64,000 nucleotides of DNA from Saururus chinensis (GCA_035235625.1 CP141148.1:19345057-19409056), one strand, 5' to 3'; shown: positions 24,000 to 35,010, counted from the stretch's first letter. A program made the numbers and translations. The notes: generated by a model not told the origin, from the sequence alone.

Positions 24000-25150
24000 T
24001 CTCTTCATTCGGTTTGTCATCATATATAGGATTAGTGTAAAAAAGAAACATCACCGAACACAACATTCTTATCATATTCAATGAATAATCCTTTACCATT
24101 GTGATTGTTACGAGGACAATCTGCAGCCATATGACCCATTCTAACACATTTAAAATACTTTGGACTAGCACTGTTGTAGAGGCTTTGTTAGTATTTTGAG
24201 TGCTCTGAGGTGTAGCCTTAGAAGGGGATTGCACACTACCAAAATTTGTGGTGCCCGGCGTGGCTAGAGAAGTGCTACCAATTGTCTAAAAAGGTGGCCA
24301 ATAGGGCCTTGCAGCTTCTCCAAATAGAGTGCTTTAGAATGTTGTTCCGTCAAAGAAAACGTATAGAACAAATTCAAGGTCTTGTTTTGATTTTGACATA
24401 TACCTCCAATATAACAAGACACAAGTTGTTCCTCAGAGTCATCCAATTCATTACGGTGTAGCAATTGGTAGAACTCCTTAGTGTACTGATCCACTGATTT
24501 TGACCCTTGTTGTAGGTCTTGTAATAACTGATACATCACTCTAGCAAAGTTGAAAGGTAGAAAGTCGTGCCTCATATGCTTCTTCAACTTCTATCATTCA
24601 ACAATCATTGGCTTGCCTTGGAGTGCACAAGTAGATTTGATTAGTTGCTGCTATGTGACTGCTTGATCTAAAAAATGAGTTGCCACCAAGGGAATACACT
24701 TATCTTCTGAAACCTCCTAGAAGCTAAGGATGTCCCAGCATTAGCAACCCAATCTAGGAACTCTTCAGGCTGCATCCCCCAACGAAATTCAAGGATGCCA
24801 ACATTCAAACCAGCCTCCTAGCGTCAATTCGCTATATAATCTCACCTTGGAGCTCGTGGCAGAAATCGCCTATGTGGACAGTCCTTTCAGCGAGGTAGTT
24901 GGTCCACCTCCTCATCACCAAGCAGGGTAGTGTTGGCAAGAGGATTCTCGTTGTGGGGCATTAACCTCCTGCTCATCATCTTCAACTTAGTCATGGGGCA
25001 GAACCAAGTTGGGGTTTTGGCAAGCAATTATGGTCATTAAATCAACCATCTAAAGCGTTTGCTACTTAACCTATCACGACAACCTTACTACTTCATAGCT
25101 ATCATTGAATTCATCTATTTGTGCAATACGCCCTCCACGACATTGGGCAG
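24000..25150 (-). pseudogene. gypsy gag, broken
   Basis: On the minus strand the segment near 24770-24710 reads FRWGMQPEEFLDWV, the usual gag entry. After frame changes, 24587-24264 is open and reads MRHDFLPFNF, MYQLLQDLQQGSKSVDQYT and EFYQLLHRNELDDSEEQL, a clear gag core. A damaged zinc-knuckle region follows near 24160-24110 (MGHMAADCPR). Stops and frameshifts break it between about 24710 and 24590. Confidence 0.88.
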
Positions 25151-25194
25151 CATGTTGGACCTGTGTAGGGCCACGAACTGATGTAGGGCAGTAT

Positions 25195-25826
25195 TGATAG
25201 GATGAATGTCGATTGATGAATCTGGCTACAGGCACACACAACCTTTCTCTCTCATGAATTTCAATAGTAAATTCACAAAATTCAGAGGGAAAGAAAAGAG
25301 AAAGGAAAAATCTCTTATTTGTTTTCTTCTTCTTTAGAATATCAGAAAATTGTAGAATTTATGGTCTTCATTGAAAAGCCAAATATTTATTTAACTCCTA
25401 GTGGCATAACAATAAATAATGAGTCTAATTTCTAACTACGTACCTTATGACTAACTAATCAAAATTAAGAAAAGCTAATTAGCAAAGCCCTAAATAATTA
25501 AAGGAATACGACATAAAGATTCATAGGAAAGTTAAATATTGAAAAGAAACCGAATTGGAATGAAATTCTAATTCAAAATGAAGTACAAAACCATATTGCT
25601 AATGGATCAATCAATCGTCAAGTCTTGGTTTCATTTTACACTCAATGTTTTCATGTCCCAATTGATCGCTTTAAGAGATTGATCAATTGTTAACCCGATT
25701 GATTGCCCATATGTGCCAATCAATGGCCAGAGAGCAAATTCTTAATGTTCTTCATGCGATCCAAATTCTCCATATATGCCAATGCCAACTGGTGTGCATC
25801 ATCTACTTAGGCTCATATTTTACAAA
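25195..25826 (-). repeat. 5' LTR of minus-strand gypsy element (outer edge uncertain)
   Basis: The inner edge is set by CCTATCA (minus strand) at 25195. The outer edge is taken as the start of the Stowaway MITE and may be too generous. It shares GATCAATTG-rich and CTGTAGCCAGATT blocks with 20640-21023. Confidence 0.55.
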
Positions 25827-25829
25827 ATA

Positions 25830-26029
25830 TTCCGTCCATCTTATATTAATAGCTTTATTTGGAAAAAAGTTTATTCCATATTAATTGCTCCATTTTGTTT
25901 AATTTAAGTAGTTGGGTACTTAAAAAAGAGTATCATAAACTTATTTTCTTTTCTCTTAAATGTAGGTTTCACTATTTAATAAAAACAACTATTTTTTCAA
26001 ATGTAGCTATTAATATTGGATGGAGGGAG
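25830..26029. mobile_element. Stowaway MITE (Tc1/mariner type)
   Basis: A 200-bp element with ends TTCCGTCC and GGATGGAGGGAG, flanked by TA on both sides (25828-25829, 26030-26031). Subterminal parts (TATTAATAGCT, AGCTATTAATATT) are inverted. Non-coding; it would be moved by a mariner-type transposase in trans. Confidence 0.88.
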
Positions 26030-26473
26030 TATAAAAAATACTTGAACTTAAGGTTTTACAAATCATGAGTGATCTAAGACTACAAAATACTTTGACCTTT
26101 TATTTATCTAGAAAATAACAATTAAAGTTTGAAATACACCTTCTGATATGGATAACATTTCCATCTCTTCATCTATTTCAATCAAAGTTTAATTCCATCA
26201 ATTTTATGCAATTCCCTTTTCGAGGCAAAAATGTAGTCCATGATTGATATACCCTCTTCAATTAAAAGAAGAACCATCTTAATTAATAGCAAAACCTCTT
26301 CCATTAAGTGACACCATCATCTTTCTATTGTTGTGTATATTAAAAAACAAAACCTAGAATTTTAAAATCCCTAAAAGAAGAGCTATCTTTAATGATGACT
26401 GTGACATGTCACAGAATGAATACATTAAATTGTTAGGGTCCAAAGCTTATTCAATTCATTTCCTTACAGCATA

Positions 26474-26669
26474 CTCCCTCCCTCCTATATTAATAGCTAT
26501 ATTTGGATAAATAATAATTTTTATTCAATGGTGAAACCCCCATCTAAAAGAAGAGAAAATAAGCGTATGATACGCTTTTTAAGTAATCAACTATAAAATT
26601 GTACAAAATGAAGTTATTATTTAGAAAAAATATTTTTGCCAAATGGTTATTGATGGGAGATGGAAGGAG
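26474..26669. mobile_element. Stowaway MITE, second copy
   Basis: A 196-bp element. It begins CTCCCTCC, ends GATGGAAGGAG and has TA duplications at 26472-26473 and 26670-26671. Its sequence is related to the copy at 25830. Confidence 0.88.
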
Positions 26670-26958
26670 TATTCCCCAAGATTATTGTGAAATTTCCATT
26701 TTTCTACACATATTGACTATAGTTTATATTTGCTAGATGCTTTCCTATGTAAAAGTTATGAACTCATTTACGTTGTTAGCCATATAATTATGCCTTTATT
26801 ACTCATTGACAATAGTCGAAGTGCAATCACTCTTGATTGATCATCAGCGTGAAGCAGCTTGCCAACAAAACTGAAGCATCTAATTATGCAAACTCCTTCA
26901 AATCTCCACATCCCATTGCCAAGTGGAAATCAAGTCAGCTCCAATCCATCCTCTCCTC

Positions 26959-26965
26959 TATAAAT
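26959..26965 (+). promoter_or_regulatory. TATA box of a broken secreted-protein gene
   Basis: TATAAAT lies in a C-rich context, 69 bases before a candidate start codon (27034). It is followed by a pyrimidine-rich leader. Confidence 0.6.
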
Positions 26966-27033
26966 GCAGGCCCTTTCCTCAACACTCCCCCACACCAAAG
27001 CCTAAACAAGCACAAATCTCTAACGCCCTGATC

Positions 27034-27278
27034 ATGATCTCCCAAACATAGCCATCTCATTTACCCTGTCCAAAAGCCTCTCCCTCCTCTTGATTGTCCT
27101 CCATTTCTTTCTCTTCTTCACCCCCATCAATGCAACCCACGTACTGAGACACTTCAGCCCCCATTATTCCATTGTCCCCTCAATAGCCTATAGCAATTTG
27201 AATGTCCTACCCAACTTGGTTGCAGGGGTGCCCTTTGGGAGCCCCTACTATGCTGGTCCTCCCCTAATATCTTCTCCA
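27034..27278 (+). pseudogene. 5' end of an unidentified secreted-protein gene, cut by a copia element
   Basis: From the ATG at 27034 the frame breaks after four codons. A one-base shift restores IAISFTLSKSLSLLLIVLHF, a strong signal peptide ending FFTPINA before THVLRHFSPHYS. The open frame then runs to the copia LTR at 27279 (GVPFGSPYYAGPPLISSP). Together with the upstream TATA box this looks like a real plant gene, frameshifted and then cut by the insertion. I do not recognise the mature part. The 3' remainder is not found beyond the insertion. Confidence 0.5.
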
Positions 27279-27467
27279 TGTTGGAGATGATGAGTGAAAG
27301 AAAAAAGAAATCCAATGCAAAGTATATAAATCTTAATGGAATAAATCAAAGGGGGTTTTGTTGAGAAGATGGAGAAAGAAAGACACTAGGTTTTTTACTA
27401 TTTGCAATGGCCGCTTGAGGCTCAGTTCATCATCATTCAAAACCCTTACATACAAGATGGTATTACA
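27279..27467 (-). repeat. copia 3' LTR
   Basis: 189 bp. Minus strand runs TGTAATACC to CTCCAACA. Matches 31500-31586 at both ends. Confidence 0.85.
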
Positions 27468-27599
27468 TACCACCCAAAAAGCTAATGAAAATTACAAAAT
27501 AACCATTTAACTTTTTAACCCGCTTTTAACACCTTAATTTTTAATTTTGATAAGTTTTCTAAAATATATAAAATTCTCAATTGTTACTGCTTTAGTGAA

Positions 27600-28900
27600 C
27601 ATATCGACTAATTGATCATTGGTCTTAATAAACTTCAACTCAACTTCACCTTTCTCCACTAGTTATCTTATGTAATGATGTCTCAACTCAATGTGTTTTG
27701 TCCTTCTATGAAAGATTGAGTTTTTAGTTATTGTAATGGCCGACATGTTGTCACAAAAAATTATTATTGGATATGCTTGCTCACACTTGAGATTTTTTAG
27801 AATTCTCCTTAACCAAACTCTTCACATGATGCACTTGAAGATAAAATGTACTCGGCTGCAGCGGAGGAGAGAGCAATGGTGTCTTGCTGCTTCGATGACC
27901 ATGATATTACCTTGCTTCCCAAAGTGATCCAGACGGCCCAATCACTATTGTAATAACTAATTAATTTATTCTCTTTTCCATATTCCTATTTCTGCCCAAA
28001 ATTCTTTGTTCCTTTCTTGTACCTCAAAATTCTCTTTGCCGCCTCAAGATGAGTTTTACTTAGTTTGCTCATGTACCTAGCAACAATGCTTACACTATGC
28101 ACAATATTGGGTCTTGTGTTTGTCAAGCAGATTAATGAACCAATAAGACTTTTATAAGAGGATTAATCGACCAATTTGCATCCACCATCTTTTGACAAGT
28201 TCACATTCATAGCCATAGGAGTAATCATTTCTTTGCAATTAGTCAAATTAAACTTTTTCAACAAATCATCAAGGTACTTTCTTTAGATAAGAAAATTTCA
28301 ACATCGTTTTATGTCACTTGAATCTTAAGAAAATATGTCATGAGTCCTAAATTGGTCATCTCATATTTTTTTTCATAGTGTACTTGAATGTATCATCTTT
28401 GGACTATTGCTATTGTAAATCAAATCACCAACATAAAGGCAGATAATGATAAAATCATGCATACCTTCTTTCTTTGCATCGAGAGATGACTCACTTGTGT
28501 TTTTTGGAATCTATTTTGTTTAAAATATTTGTCAATCTTGCTATTTCATTTTCTTGGATCTTGTTTGAATCCCTTCCTTGCCTTTGACTTTGTATTCTTG
28601 TGGTTGCTCAACATAGACATGTTCTTCAAGATCTCCTTTAAAAAGGCTGATTTGACATCAAATTGATACGTGTGTAATTTCAATTGAGCGGTAAGTGCAA
28701 GAACAATTCTTATAGTTTCCATTCTTGCAACGGGAGTATAAGTTTCATTGAAGTCAATGCCAGGTTGTTGTGAGTACCCTCTTGCAACTAGCCTTGCATT
28801 ATTTTTTAAATTGAGTCATCTTCATTGAACTTTATTTTATAAGCTCATTTCAAGCCAATCACATCTTTGTCTTGAGGTTTATCAACTAACTTATATGTCT
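27600..28900 (-). pseudogene. copia reverse transcriptase and RNase H, broken
   Basis: Minus-strand fragments occur in family order. [20 protein letters not shown] (about 28780-28720) and [17 protein letters not shown] (about 28680-28620) are RT. The catalytic motif survives as YVGDLIYNSN near 28430-28405, where YVDD is expected, so one of the two catalytic aspartates is lost. Next come LIGSLICLTNTRPNI (about 28150), the RNase H region ending LSSAAAEYIL (about 27850), and the pol terminus KTNDQLVDMFTKAVT (about 27630-27590). Multiple stops and frame changes. Confidence 0.92.
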
Positions 28901-29399
28901 TATTTTTCTCAATCATATTCATCTCATTATCCATTCCTTCTATACAAACTTCTTCTCTTGAAGCATATGCAAATTTTGTTAGATCACAAGAAAAAAATGC
29001 AACATCACATTCATCATAAATTTATTAAAATGATGATACATTTCTTTGAGTTGAATCACCATCCACATTATTTAAATTAATTTGTCATATGTTTGAATCT
29101 TGCCTTGATCATGATGTGTAGGAGGAGTTCATGCTTTTGTGATTGTGAACCACTTGATGTTTATCGACTTGATGAACCCCTTCTTTTTCATCCTCTACAT
29201 ATACTTTTGAAGATTCACCATTGTTTTCTTTAAAGTTCCATGTGCCTTCTTCATCAAAGATTACATCTCTTGAGATCACCAATTCCTTTGTATTAAGATT
29301 GAAAAGCCAATAAGCCTTGGATTTTTTACTATATCCAATGAAGATATATTTTTCTCATTTCTCATCAAATTTGATTATCTTTTGTGTAGGAATATGAGC

Positions 29400-30520
29400 A
29401 TATGCAATGCATCCAAAAAATTTCAAGAAACTTACTTGTGATTTTCTCTTAGTCATGCCTCATATGGTGTCATATTTTGAACCACTTTTTCTGGAGACCT
29501 ATTAAGGATGTAGGTGGTCATATTAATGGCTTCTGCGGAAAATTGGTTTATAAGATTCTTACCTTTGAGCATGCTTCTTGCCATTTCCATAATGATTCTA
29601 TTTCTTCTCTCTGCTACATTATTTTGAAGTGTGTAGGTAGTTGTTAAATCTCTCCTGATGTCATGTTCTTTAACAAAATTTCAAAATTCTCTTGATGTAA
29701 ACTCACCACAATGATCGGTCCTTAAGGTTTTTAATTTCTTTCCACTTTGTTTTTCTACGAGTATCTTGAGTTGCACAAATATAGAAAATACATTTGATTT
29801 GGTACCTATAAGATAAACCCACATCATTCATGTAAAATAATCTACAAAGAGTAGAAAATACCTTTAATTTCTTATTAAATGATGGTGAATTTGTTGGTCC
29901 ACATATGTCAGCATGAACATGCTGAAGTGGTTCTTTTGATCTCGAAGTTAACTCCAAAAATGGTAGTTTATGTTGTTTTCCATATATGCACCCCTCAAAT
30001 ATTTTCTTCTTGATTGATTCTTCGAAGTCCAAAAACTATGTTCTTTTGGTTGAGCAAAAGTAAGACTCTTATAGTTCAAATGTCCCAAGTGTCATAATTG
30101 AGAGTCATCCATATGAATAGCCTTCATTCTATAGTTTGCACAAATAGACAGCTAATGGAAATACCTTATTTGGTACCATTTTGACATTTACTATCACTTG
30201 TCCCATGCTTTTATCAATTATAATGCATTCATCTTTGTCAAAATGCATTTTATAGCCACTTTACTTAAGCTGCCCTATACTAAGCAAATTTTATATTAAA
30301 CTAGGAACATAAAGAACATCATGATTTAGTTTAGACTCACATTTCTTTGTTTGGATAACTATGACTGTTTTGCCCTCAACTTTCTGCATTTTTTCATCTT
30401 CCTACTTTACTTGAGAGTTGATATTTTGTTCAGGCTTCACAATGTTTTCCTGGTTGCCTGTCATGTAGTTACTATAACCACTATCCAAGTACCAAACACC
30501 ATTTCTTTCTACCCATGTGT
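29400..30520 (-). pseudogene. copia protease and integrase, broken
   Basis: The protease site WYLDSGYSNYMTGN lies near 30500-30460 with the catalytic DSG intact. The GAG-pre-integrase block reads CIYGKQHKLPFLEL near 29990-29940. The integrase core has LRTDHCGEFTS near 29725-29700 and VAERRNR near 29617-29597. These hold the second aspartate and the glutamate of the D-D-E triad. The open stretch 30032-29703 is the longest intact piece. Confidence 0.92.
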
Positions 30521-30639
30521 TCATGCAAGAGTAAAACAAATGGCTTTGTTTATCTTCTTCTTTTTTGGTAAAATGTGTTTCGTCCTTGTTTTGAAATTTA
30601 AAATCCTTTGGAACATGAGTGTGGTACTTGCATCTCTTG

Positions 30640-31447
30640 CATCTAAAATGGCAATCATCTGCAACATGATTTATTTTCTTACAAATGAAACAACGATTAT
30701 TTTGCTTCTCATATTTAACTCTTCTATTTGCATTCCCTTTTCCATAGCCTTTTCTATTTCCTTAGTTTCCCTTTCTTCTACCTTTAAATGAATTATTTTG
30801 TAATTTTTTCTTTTCTTCGTCCTTTTTATCCTTTAAAGTCAATTTTGATTTAAAAGCTTGCACCATGGAGGAAGGAGTAAATTTCTTCATTCTTGCTTCA
30901 ATAGCAGCCACAACATACTCAAATTTAGCTGGCATGCTTCTTAACACTTTTTGCATAACCTTCTTATCCGGAATACTATCTCCATATCTTTTAATTTAAT
31001 TAATAATAATAACAACTGTAGAATTAATATCTTGAACATTCTCATTATCTTTCATTGCCAAATTATCAAAATCCCTCCATAAAGTTTGAAGTTTGATAGC
31101 AATTACCTTTTTGGTCCCTTGAAATTCATTCCTCAAAATTCACATGCTTCTTTAGATTTTGTGGAAGCCATGATTCTTGGAAAAATTATTATGCTCACTG
31201 TTTGTTGTATTTAAAATAGGGCTTTTGCATCTTGCTTCTTGTTCTCTTTGTATACTTTCTTCTTCTCTTCATCCCAAGTGGCTAGATTTTCCTTATTTTG
31301 TAGTTTTTCATAGTATTCTTCAACATATTCTCATAGATCTTTGGATATCAAGAGAGTCCTCATTTGTATGCTCTAAAAATCATAGCTTTCCCCATCAAAT
31401 ACCGGCAATTGAAGCTTCTCCAATGAAGAATTTGAATATGAGGCCAT
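30640..31447 (-). pseudogene. copia gag, broken
   Basis: Starts at the ATG at 31447-31445, about 50 bases inside the 5' LTR, reading MASYSNSSLEKLQLPVFDG, the usual N-terminus of copia gag (UBN2 type). It is open to about 31210, then shifts. 30956-30762 is open again with KVLRSMPAKFEYVVAAIE. A CX2CX4HX4C knuckle (CFICKKINHVADDC) follows near 30693-30652. Confidence 0.92.
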
Positions 31448-31499
31448 GGTGATTTTAGAATATCTAATAAATTTGATATTTGCCCTTATCTAACAAATT

Positions 31500-31586
31500 T
31501 GTTGGAGATAATGAGTGAAAGAAAAAAGAAATGCAATGCAAAGTATATAGTTCTTAATAGAATACATGAAAAGGGTTTGCATAAGT
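31500..31586 (-). repeat. copia LTR with internal deletion, shared by two element copies
   Basis: The first 73 or so bases match 27279 onward. About 100 bp present in the other LTR are missing before the final GTTACCACCC. Internal copia sequence lies on both sides: gag to the left and pol 3' end to the right. Confidence 0.85.
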
Positions 31587-31990
31587 TACCACCCAAAAAG
31601 CTAATGAAAATTACAAAATAACCATTTAACTTTTTAACCCGCTTTTAACACCTTAAATTTTAATTTTCATAAGTTTTCTAAAATATATAAAATTCTCAAT
31701 TGTTACTGCTTTGGTGAACATATCGACTAATTGATCATCGGTCTTAATAAACTTCAACTCAACTTCACCTTTCTCCACTAGTTATCTTATGTAATGATGT
31801 CTCGACTCAATGTGTTTTGTCCTTCTATGAAAGATTGAGTTTTTAGTTATTGTAATGGCCGACATGTTGTCACAAAAAGTTATTGTTGGATATGCTTGCT
31901 CACACTTGAGATTTTTTAGAATTCCCTTTAACCAAACTGCTTCACATGATGCACTTGAAGATAAAATGTACTCGGCTTCAGCGGAGGAGA
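31587..31990 (-). mobile_element. copia pol 3'-end fragment of a second copy
   Basis: A near-identical repeat of 27468-27873: polypurine tract, untranslated region and the pol C-terminus with KTNDQLVDMFTKAVT. It stops inside RNase H (EYILSS) at about 31990, where plus-strand gypsy sequence begins without a gap. Confidence 0.9.
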
Positions 31991-31994
31991 TAAA

Positions 31995-32655
31995 ATATCT
32001 ATCAAGGGACGCATTATGAGGCTGAACGTCTGCATATCGCTGATGTGTACAAGGCCGCCTTCTGGACTCATGACAGCCATTTTGAGTTCCTCGTCATGCC
32101 ATTTGGGTTGACCAATGCTCTGACGGCCAATTTGAGTTCCACGTCATGCCGTTTGGGTTTACCAATGCTCCCTCCACATTCTAGTGCCTCATGAATGACC
32201 TCTTCAGGCCATTCCTTCACTGCTATATATTGGTTTTCTTTGATGATATCTTGGTATACAGTTGGTCATGGGGAGAGCACTTGGCACATCTCAGGTCGGT
32301 CTTTTCTATTCTACGAGACAATTCCTTATTTCTTAAGCATTCAAAGTGCTCTTTTGGAGGCCCACAGGTTGATTATTTAGGCCATATTATCTCGGGGGAC
32401 GGTGTGGATCTAGCAAAGGTGGCCGCCATGCTATCTTGGCCAGCTCCAACATGCGTCCAGGCGCTCCGTGGCTTTCTGGGCCTCACTGGTCACTATAGGC
32501 GATTCATCAGTCGATATGGGGAGGTGGCTCAGCCTCTCATAGAGCTGTTCAAAAAAGGGGCTTTTGCTTGGATTGCGGCTGCTCAAGAGGCATTCGAAGG
32601 GCTGAAGAAGGCTATGGCCACTGCCCCTGTCTTGATCTTGTCTAATTTCAGTTGA
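31995..32655 (+). pseudogene. Chromovirus RT, truncated and frameshifted
   Basis: Starts inside the palm region (DVYKAAFWTHDSHFEFLVMP). An exact-length 50-bp tandem duplication (32071-32120 and 32121-32170) repeats the FEFLVMPFGLTNA motif and shifts the frame. 32191-32655 is then open: MNDLFRPF, VFFDDILVYS (catalytic DD kept), KHSKCSFG and HYRRFISRYG. Confidence 0.93.
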
Positions 32656-33000
32656 CCATTTGTGGTAGAGATGGACGCGTCGGATTCCGGGCTTGGGGTG
32701 GTTCTTTTACTTGACGAACGTCCCATTGCCTACTTCAGCAAGGCCTTAGCTGGCCGCTCCTTGTCCCTGTCTGTGTACGAAAAAGAAATGCTAGCCATCG
32801 TCCTCGCTATCGTCAAGTGGCGGCCCTACCTACTAGGTCGCCGGTTCCTGATTCGCACAGACCATTAGCCCCTGAAGTATTTCTTGGAACAACTGGTGTC
32901 AACTCCGTCTCAGCAGCGGTGGGTCAACAAACTCTTGGGATATGATTATGAGGTCGTTTACAAGAAGGGTTATGAGAACACAGGTGTCGACGCTCTCTCC
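32656..33000 (+). pseudogene. Chromovirus RNase H, two stops
   Basis: All four acidic positions are visible: EMDAS, YEKEMLAI, IRTDH and VDALSRIP. Stops at about 32654 (TGA) and 32867 (TAG, right after TDH) interrupt an otherwise continuous frame. Confidence 0.92.
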
Positions 33001-33189
33001 CGCATCCCTTCCCCAGGCTCTAGCTTGGCTTTCTCTACCTTATCTTGTCCATTTATCGATGAGTTGAAGCAGGCCTACCTTGATGATGCTTCGACGCAAG
33101 TCCTGATTGCCGCCATCCAGACTGATCTTGCTGCGTGCCCCTCCTATGTCTGGTGGGACGCCCTCCTTTTTTGGAATTACCAACTGTGA

Positions 33190-34150
33190 GTACCCGATGT
33201 AGCTGATCTTCGCCACCGCATTATTTCTCATTTCCACGACTCTCTAGTGGCCGGTCATGAGGGGGCTTTCCGCACCTATAAGAGGGTCAGCTAGAGTTTC
33301 TTATGGTTGAGTATTTGCCAGGCTGTCCATGAGTATGTGGCCGCTTGTGATATTTGTCAGAGGGCCAAGGCCGTCACGACTTCTCCCGCTGGTTGCTGCA
33401 ACCCTTGCCTATTCCTGATAAGGTATGGGAGGATATCTCGATGGACTTTGTCGAGGCCTTGCCTCTGGTGCAAGGTAAGTCAATGATCATGGTTGTGGTC
33501 GACCGCCTATCCAAGTATGCTCATTTCTGTGTGTTAGGCCATCCTTTCACAGCCAAGGCAGTGGCTGAGCTTTATGTTTGGGAGGTGGCGAAACTCCATG
33601 GTATGCCTTGCACTATTGTTTTCGATCATGATCGAATATTTATTTCTCAGTTTTGGCGGCAGTTCATTGCTTTATAGGGGACTTCTCTTCATATGAGCAA
33701 TGCTTATCACCCTCAGACCGACAGTCAGACCAAGGTGGTTAATCGTTGTCTGGAGCAGTATCTTAGGTGTTTCACCACAACGCAACCTCGTCGGTGGCTT
33801 CAGCTTCTTCCATGGGTGGAGTGGTCTTATAATACCGCCTATCATACGCGTGTTGGCTTTACTCCTTTTGAGGTGTTGTATGGCCGTCCACCATCGACAA
33901 TCTTGTCTTCTGTACCTCACCGCCCCTCTGTGGCTGAGGTGGACTATATGCTTCAGACTCGAGACGAGCTCCTGCATCAGCTAAAGGCGAATTTAGCTTC
34001 TGCTCAGAACCAGATGAAGAAGCATTATGATGGCCACCATACCGATCGGGAGTTTAAAGTGGCTGACTTAGTTTATGTTTCTGTTTTGCCATAGCGCCAG
34101 ACTTCTTTCTTTCAGCCTGAGCACTCCAAGCTCGCCCCCCGGTTCCGTGG
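33190..34150 (+). pseudogene. Chromovirus integrase
   Basis: The zinc domain at 33205-33365 (HFHDSLVAGHEGAFRTYKR, then CDICQRAK) contains a TAG near 33292. The core reads SMDFVEALP (first D), VFDHDRIF (second D; SDRD in relatives) and TDSQTKVVNRC near 33719-33747, where NGQTEVVNR is expected. The catalytic glutamate has therefore become lysine. Stops also occur at about 33675 and 34092. Confidence 0.92.
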
Positions 34151-34496
34151 TCCCTATGCTGTGGAGGAGCGCATTGGTCTGGTCACTTACTGCCTTACCT
34201 TGCCACCTGAATCCTCGGTTCATCCTGTTTTTCATGTATCCCATCTTAGGGAGTTTGTGGGTGACATGTCTTTGGCTGTGGGTGCTCCTCCTCCCTTGAT
34301 GGGCCCAGTTCCGCTGTCCGACCCTGTTCCTACATCTGTGCTTGAGAAGCGCCGGGTCCGTCGCTCTGGTCGCATTATTACTAAGGTCTTGCTTTCTTGG
34401 CTGGGCCAGCCACTGGAGGATTCTACGTGGATGCCTGAGGATGAGTTTTTGGCTCATTATCCAGTTTGTCGCCTTGCGGACAAGGCGAATAGCTGA
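34110..34496 (+). pseudogene. Chromovirus integrase C-terminus with chromodomain
   Basis: RFRGPYAVEERIG (GPF/Y-like module) is followed by HPVFHVSHLREFVG. A chromodomain lies at about 34340-34475: VLEKRRVRRSGRII, VLLSWLGQPLEDSTW and EDEFLAHYP. Chromodomains of this class steer integration to histone-marked chromatin. Only two of the three usual aromatic cage positions can be guessed, so ligand binding is unclear. Open from 34161 to a TGA at 34494. Confidence 0.88.
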
Positions 34497-34508
34497 AGCA
34501 TGGTGGAG

Positions 34509-34849
34509 TGTTGTGCACGATGATTAGACTCTACTTTCTTACTTTTACTTAGTTGTATTGAACTATTTATTATTGTAATAGTTAGTATTTTGCTTTTGTA
34601 CTGTGCTAGTTCAGTTAGTGGCCCGGGCTAGCCGACCCACTAACTGGCATAATTCCTAGGGAACCGGGCCGGCCTGGTCTAGGTGGCATCACTCCCTAGG
34701 GAACTGGTAGTCCGTATATTGGGTGGCTCTCTCTCTTATTTTGGGTTAGGCAATTAAAGAACTTTGTGTTTCTCCCTTTTCTTCCTTACTTCTCCCCTTA
34801 CCCTGCGTAGATCTCCTAGGTACCGCTTGTGCCTACACCGGGCACATCA
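34509..34849 (+). repeat. Chromovirus 3' LTR
   Basis: Starts TGTTGTGCACGATG after a GGTGGAG purine tract and ends GGGCACATCA. Contains a short internal direct repeat built on CCTAGGGAAC (about 34656 and 34694). Confidence 0.85.
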
Positions 34850-34855
34850 ATTTGC

Positions 34856-35010
34856 CATATCATGTTATTGATAACATGATATGCCAACAATACGTGTTAA
34901 TGATAATAGGACATATCGAATATTCTATAATATGATATTCGTCATAGTGTGTTGTTGATAACACTATATTCGTCATAGCGTGTTATTGATAACACGACAT
35001 TCGCCAATAT
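34856..35010. repeat. Cluster of short hairpins with a TTGA loop
   Basis: 34856-34883 is a perfect 12-bp stem around loop TTGA. 34979-34996 (CGTGTTATTGATAACACG) is a perfect 7-bp stem with the same loop. 34944-34967 and 34917-34941 have 7-bp outer stems. ATTCGTCATAG-type words link them. It begins 7 bases after the LTR end. Confidence 0.8.

Larger units (their letters stand above)
22865..25826 (-). mobile_element. Truncated Ty3/gypsy element, minus strand
   Basis: Read on the minus strand the order is LTR (about 25826 to 25195), gag, protease, RT, then a break at about 22865 inside RT. RNase H, integrase and the 3' LTR are missing. LTR sequence is shared with 20640-21023. All genes carry stops. 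Confidence 0.85.
27279..31586 (-). mobile_element. Ty1/copia retrotransposon, minus strand, inactive
   Basis: Short LTRs (27279-27467 and 31500-31586, the second with about 100 bp deleted) bracket gag, protease, integrase, RT and RNase H in the copia order on the minus strand. On that strand the 3' LTR follows a TTTTTGGGTGG polypurine-like tract. Many stops occur throughout pol. The left flank interrupts the gene at 27034. Confidence 0.93.
31995..34849 (+). mobile_element. 3' half of a chromodomain-bearing Ty3/gypsy element (chromovirus)
   Basis: Begins mid-RT and runs through RNase H, integrase and chromodomain to a 341-bp 3' LTR. It is more GC-rich than its surroundings and its frames are better kept than in other elements here, so it is probably younger. 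The 5' half is missing: the left edge is a blunt junction with a copia fragment. Confidence 0.92.

Noticed and set aside
34075-34299. Alternative-frame proteins over the chromovirus integrase end
   Set aside because: The neighbouring frame gives clear GPF/Y and chromodomain motifs, so these are shadows.
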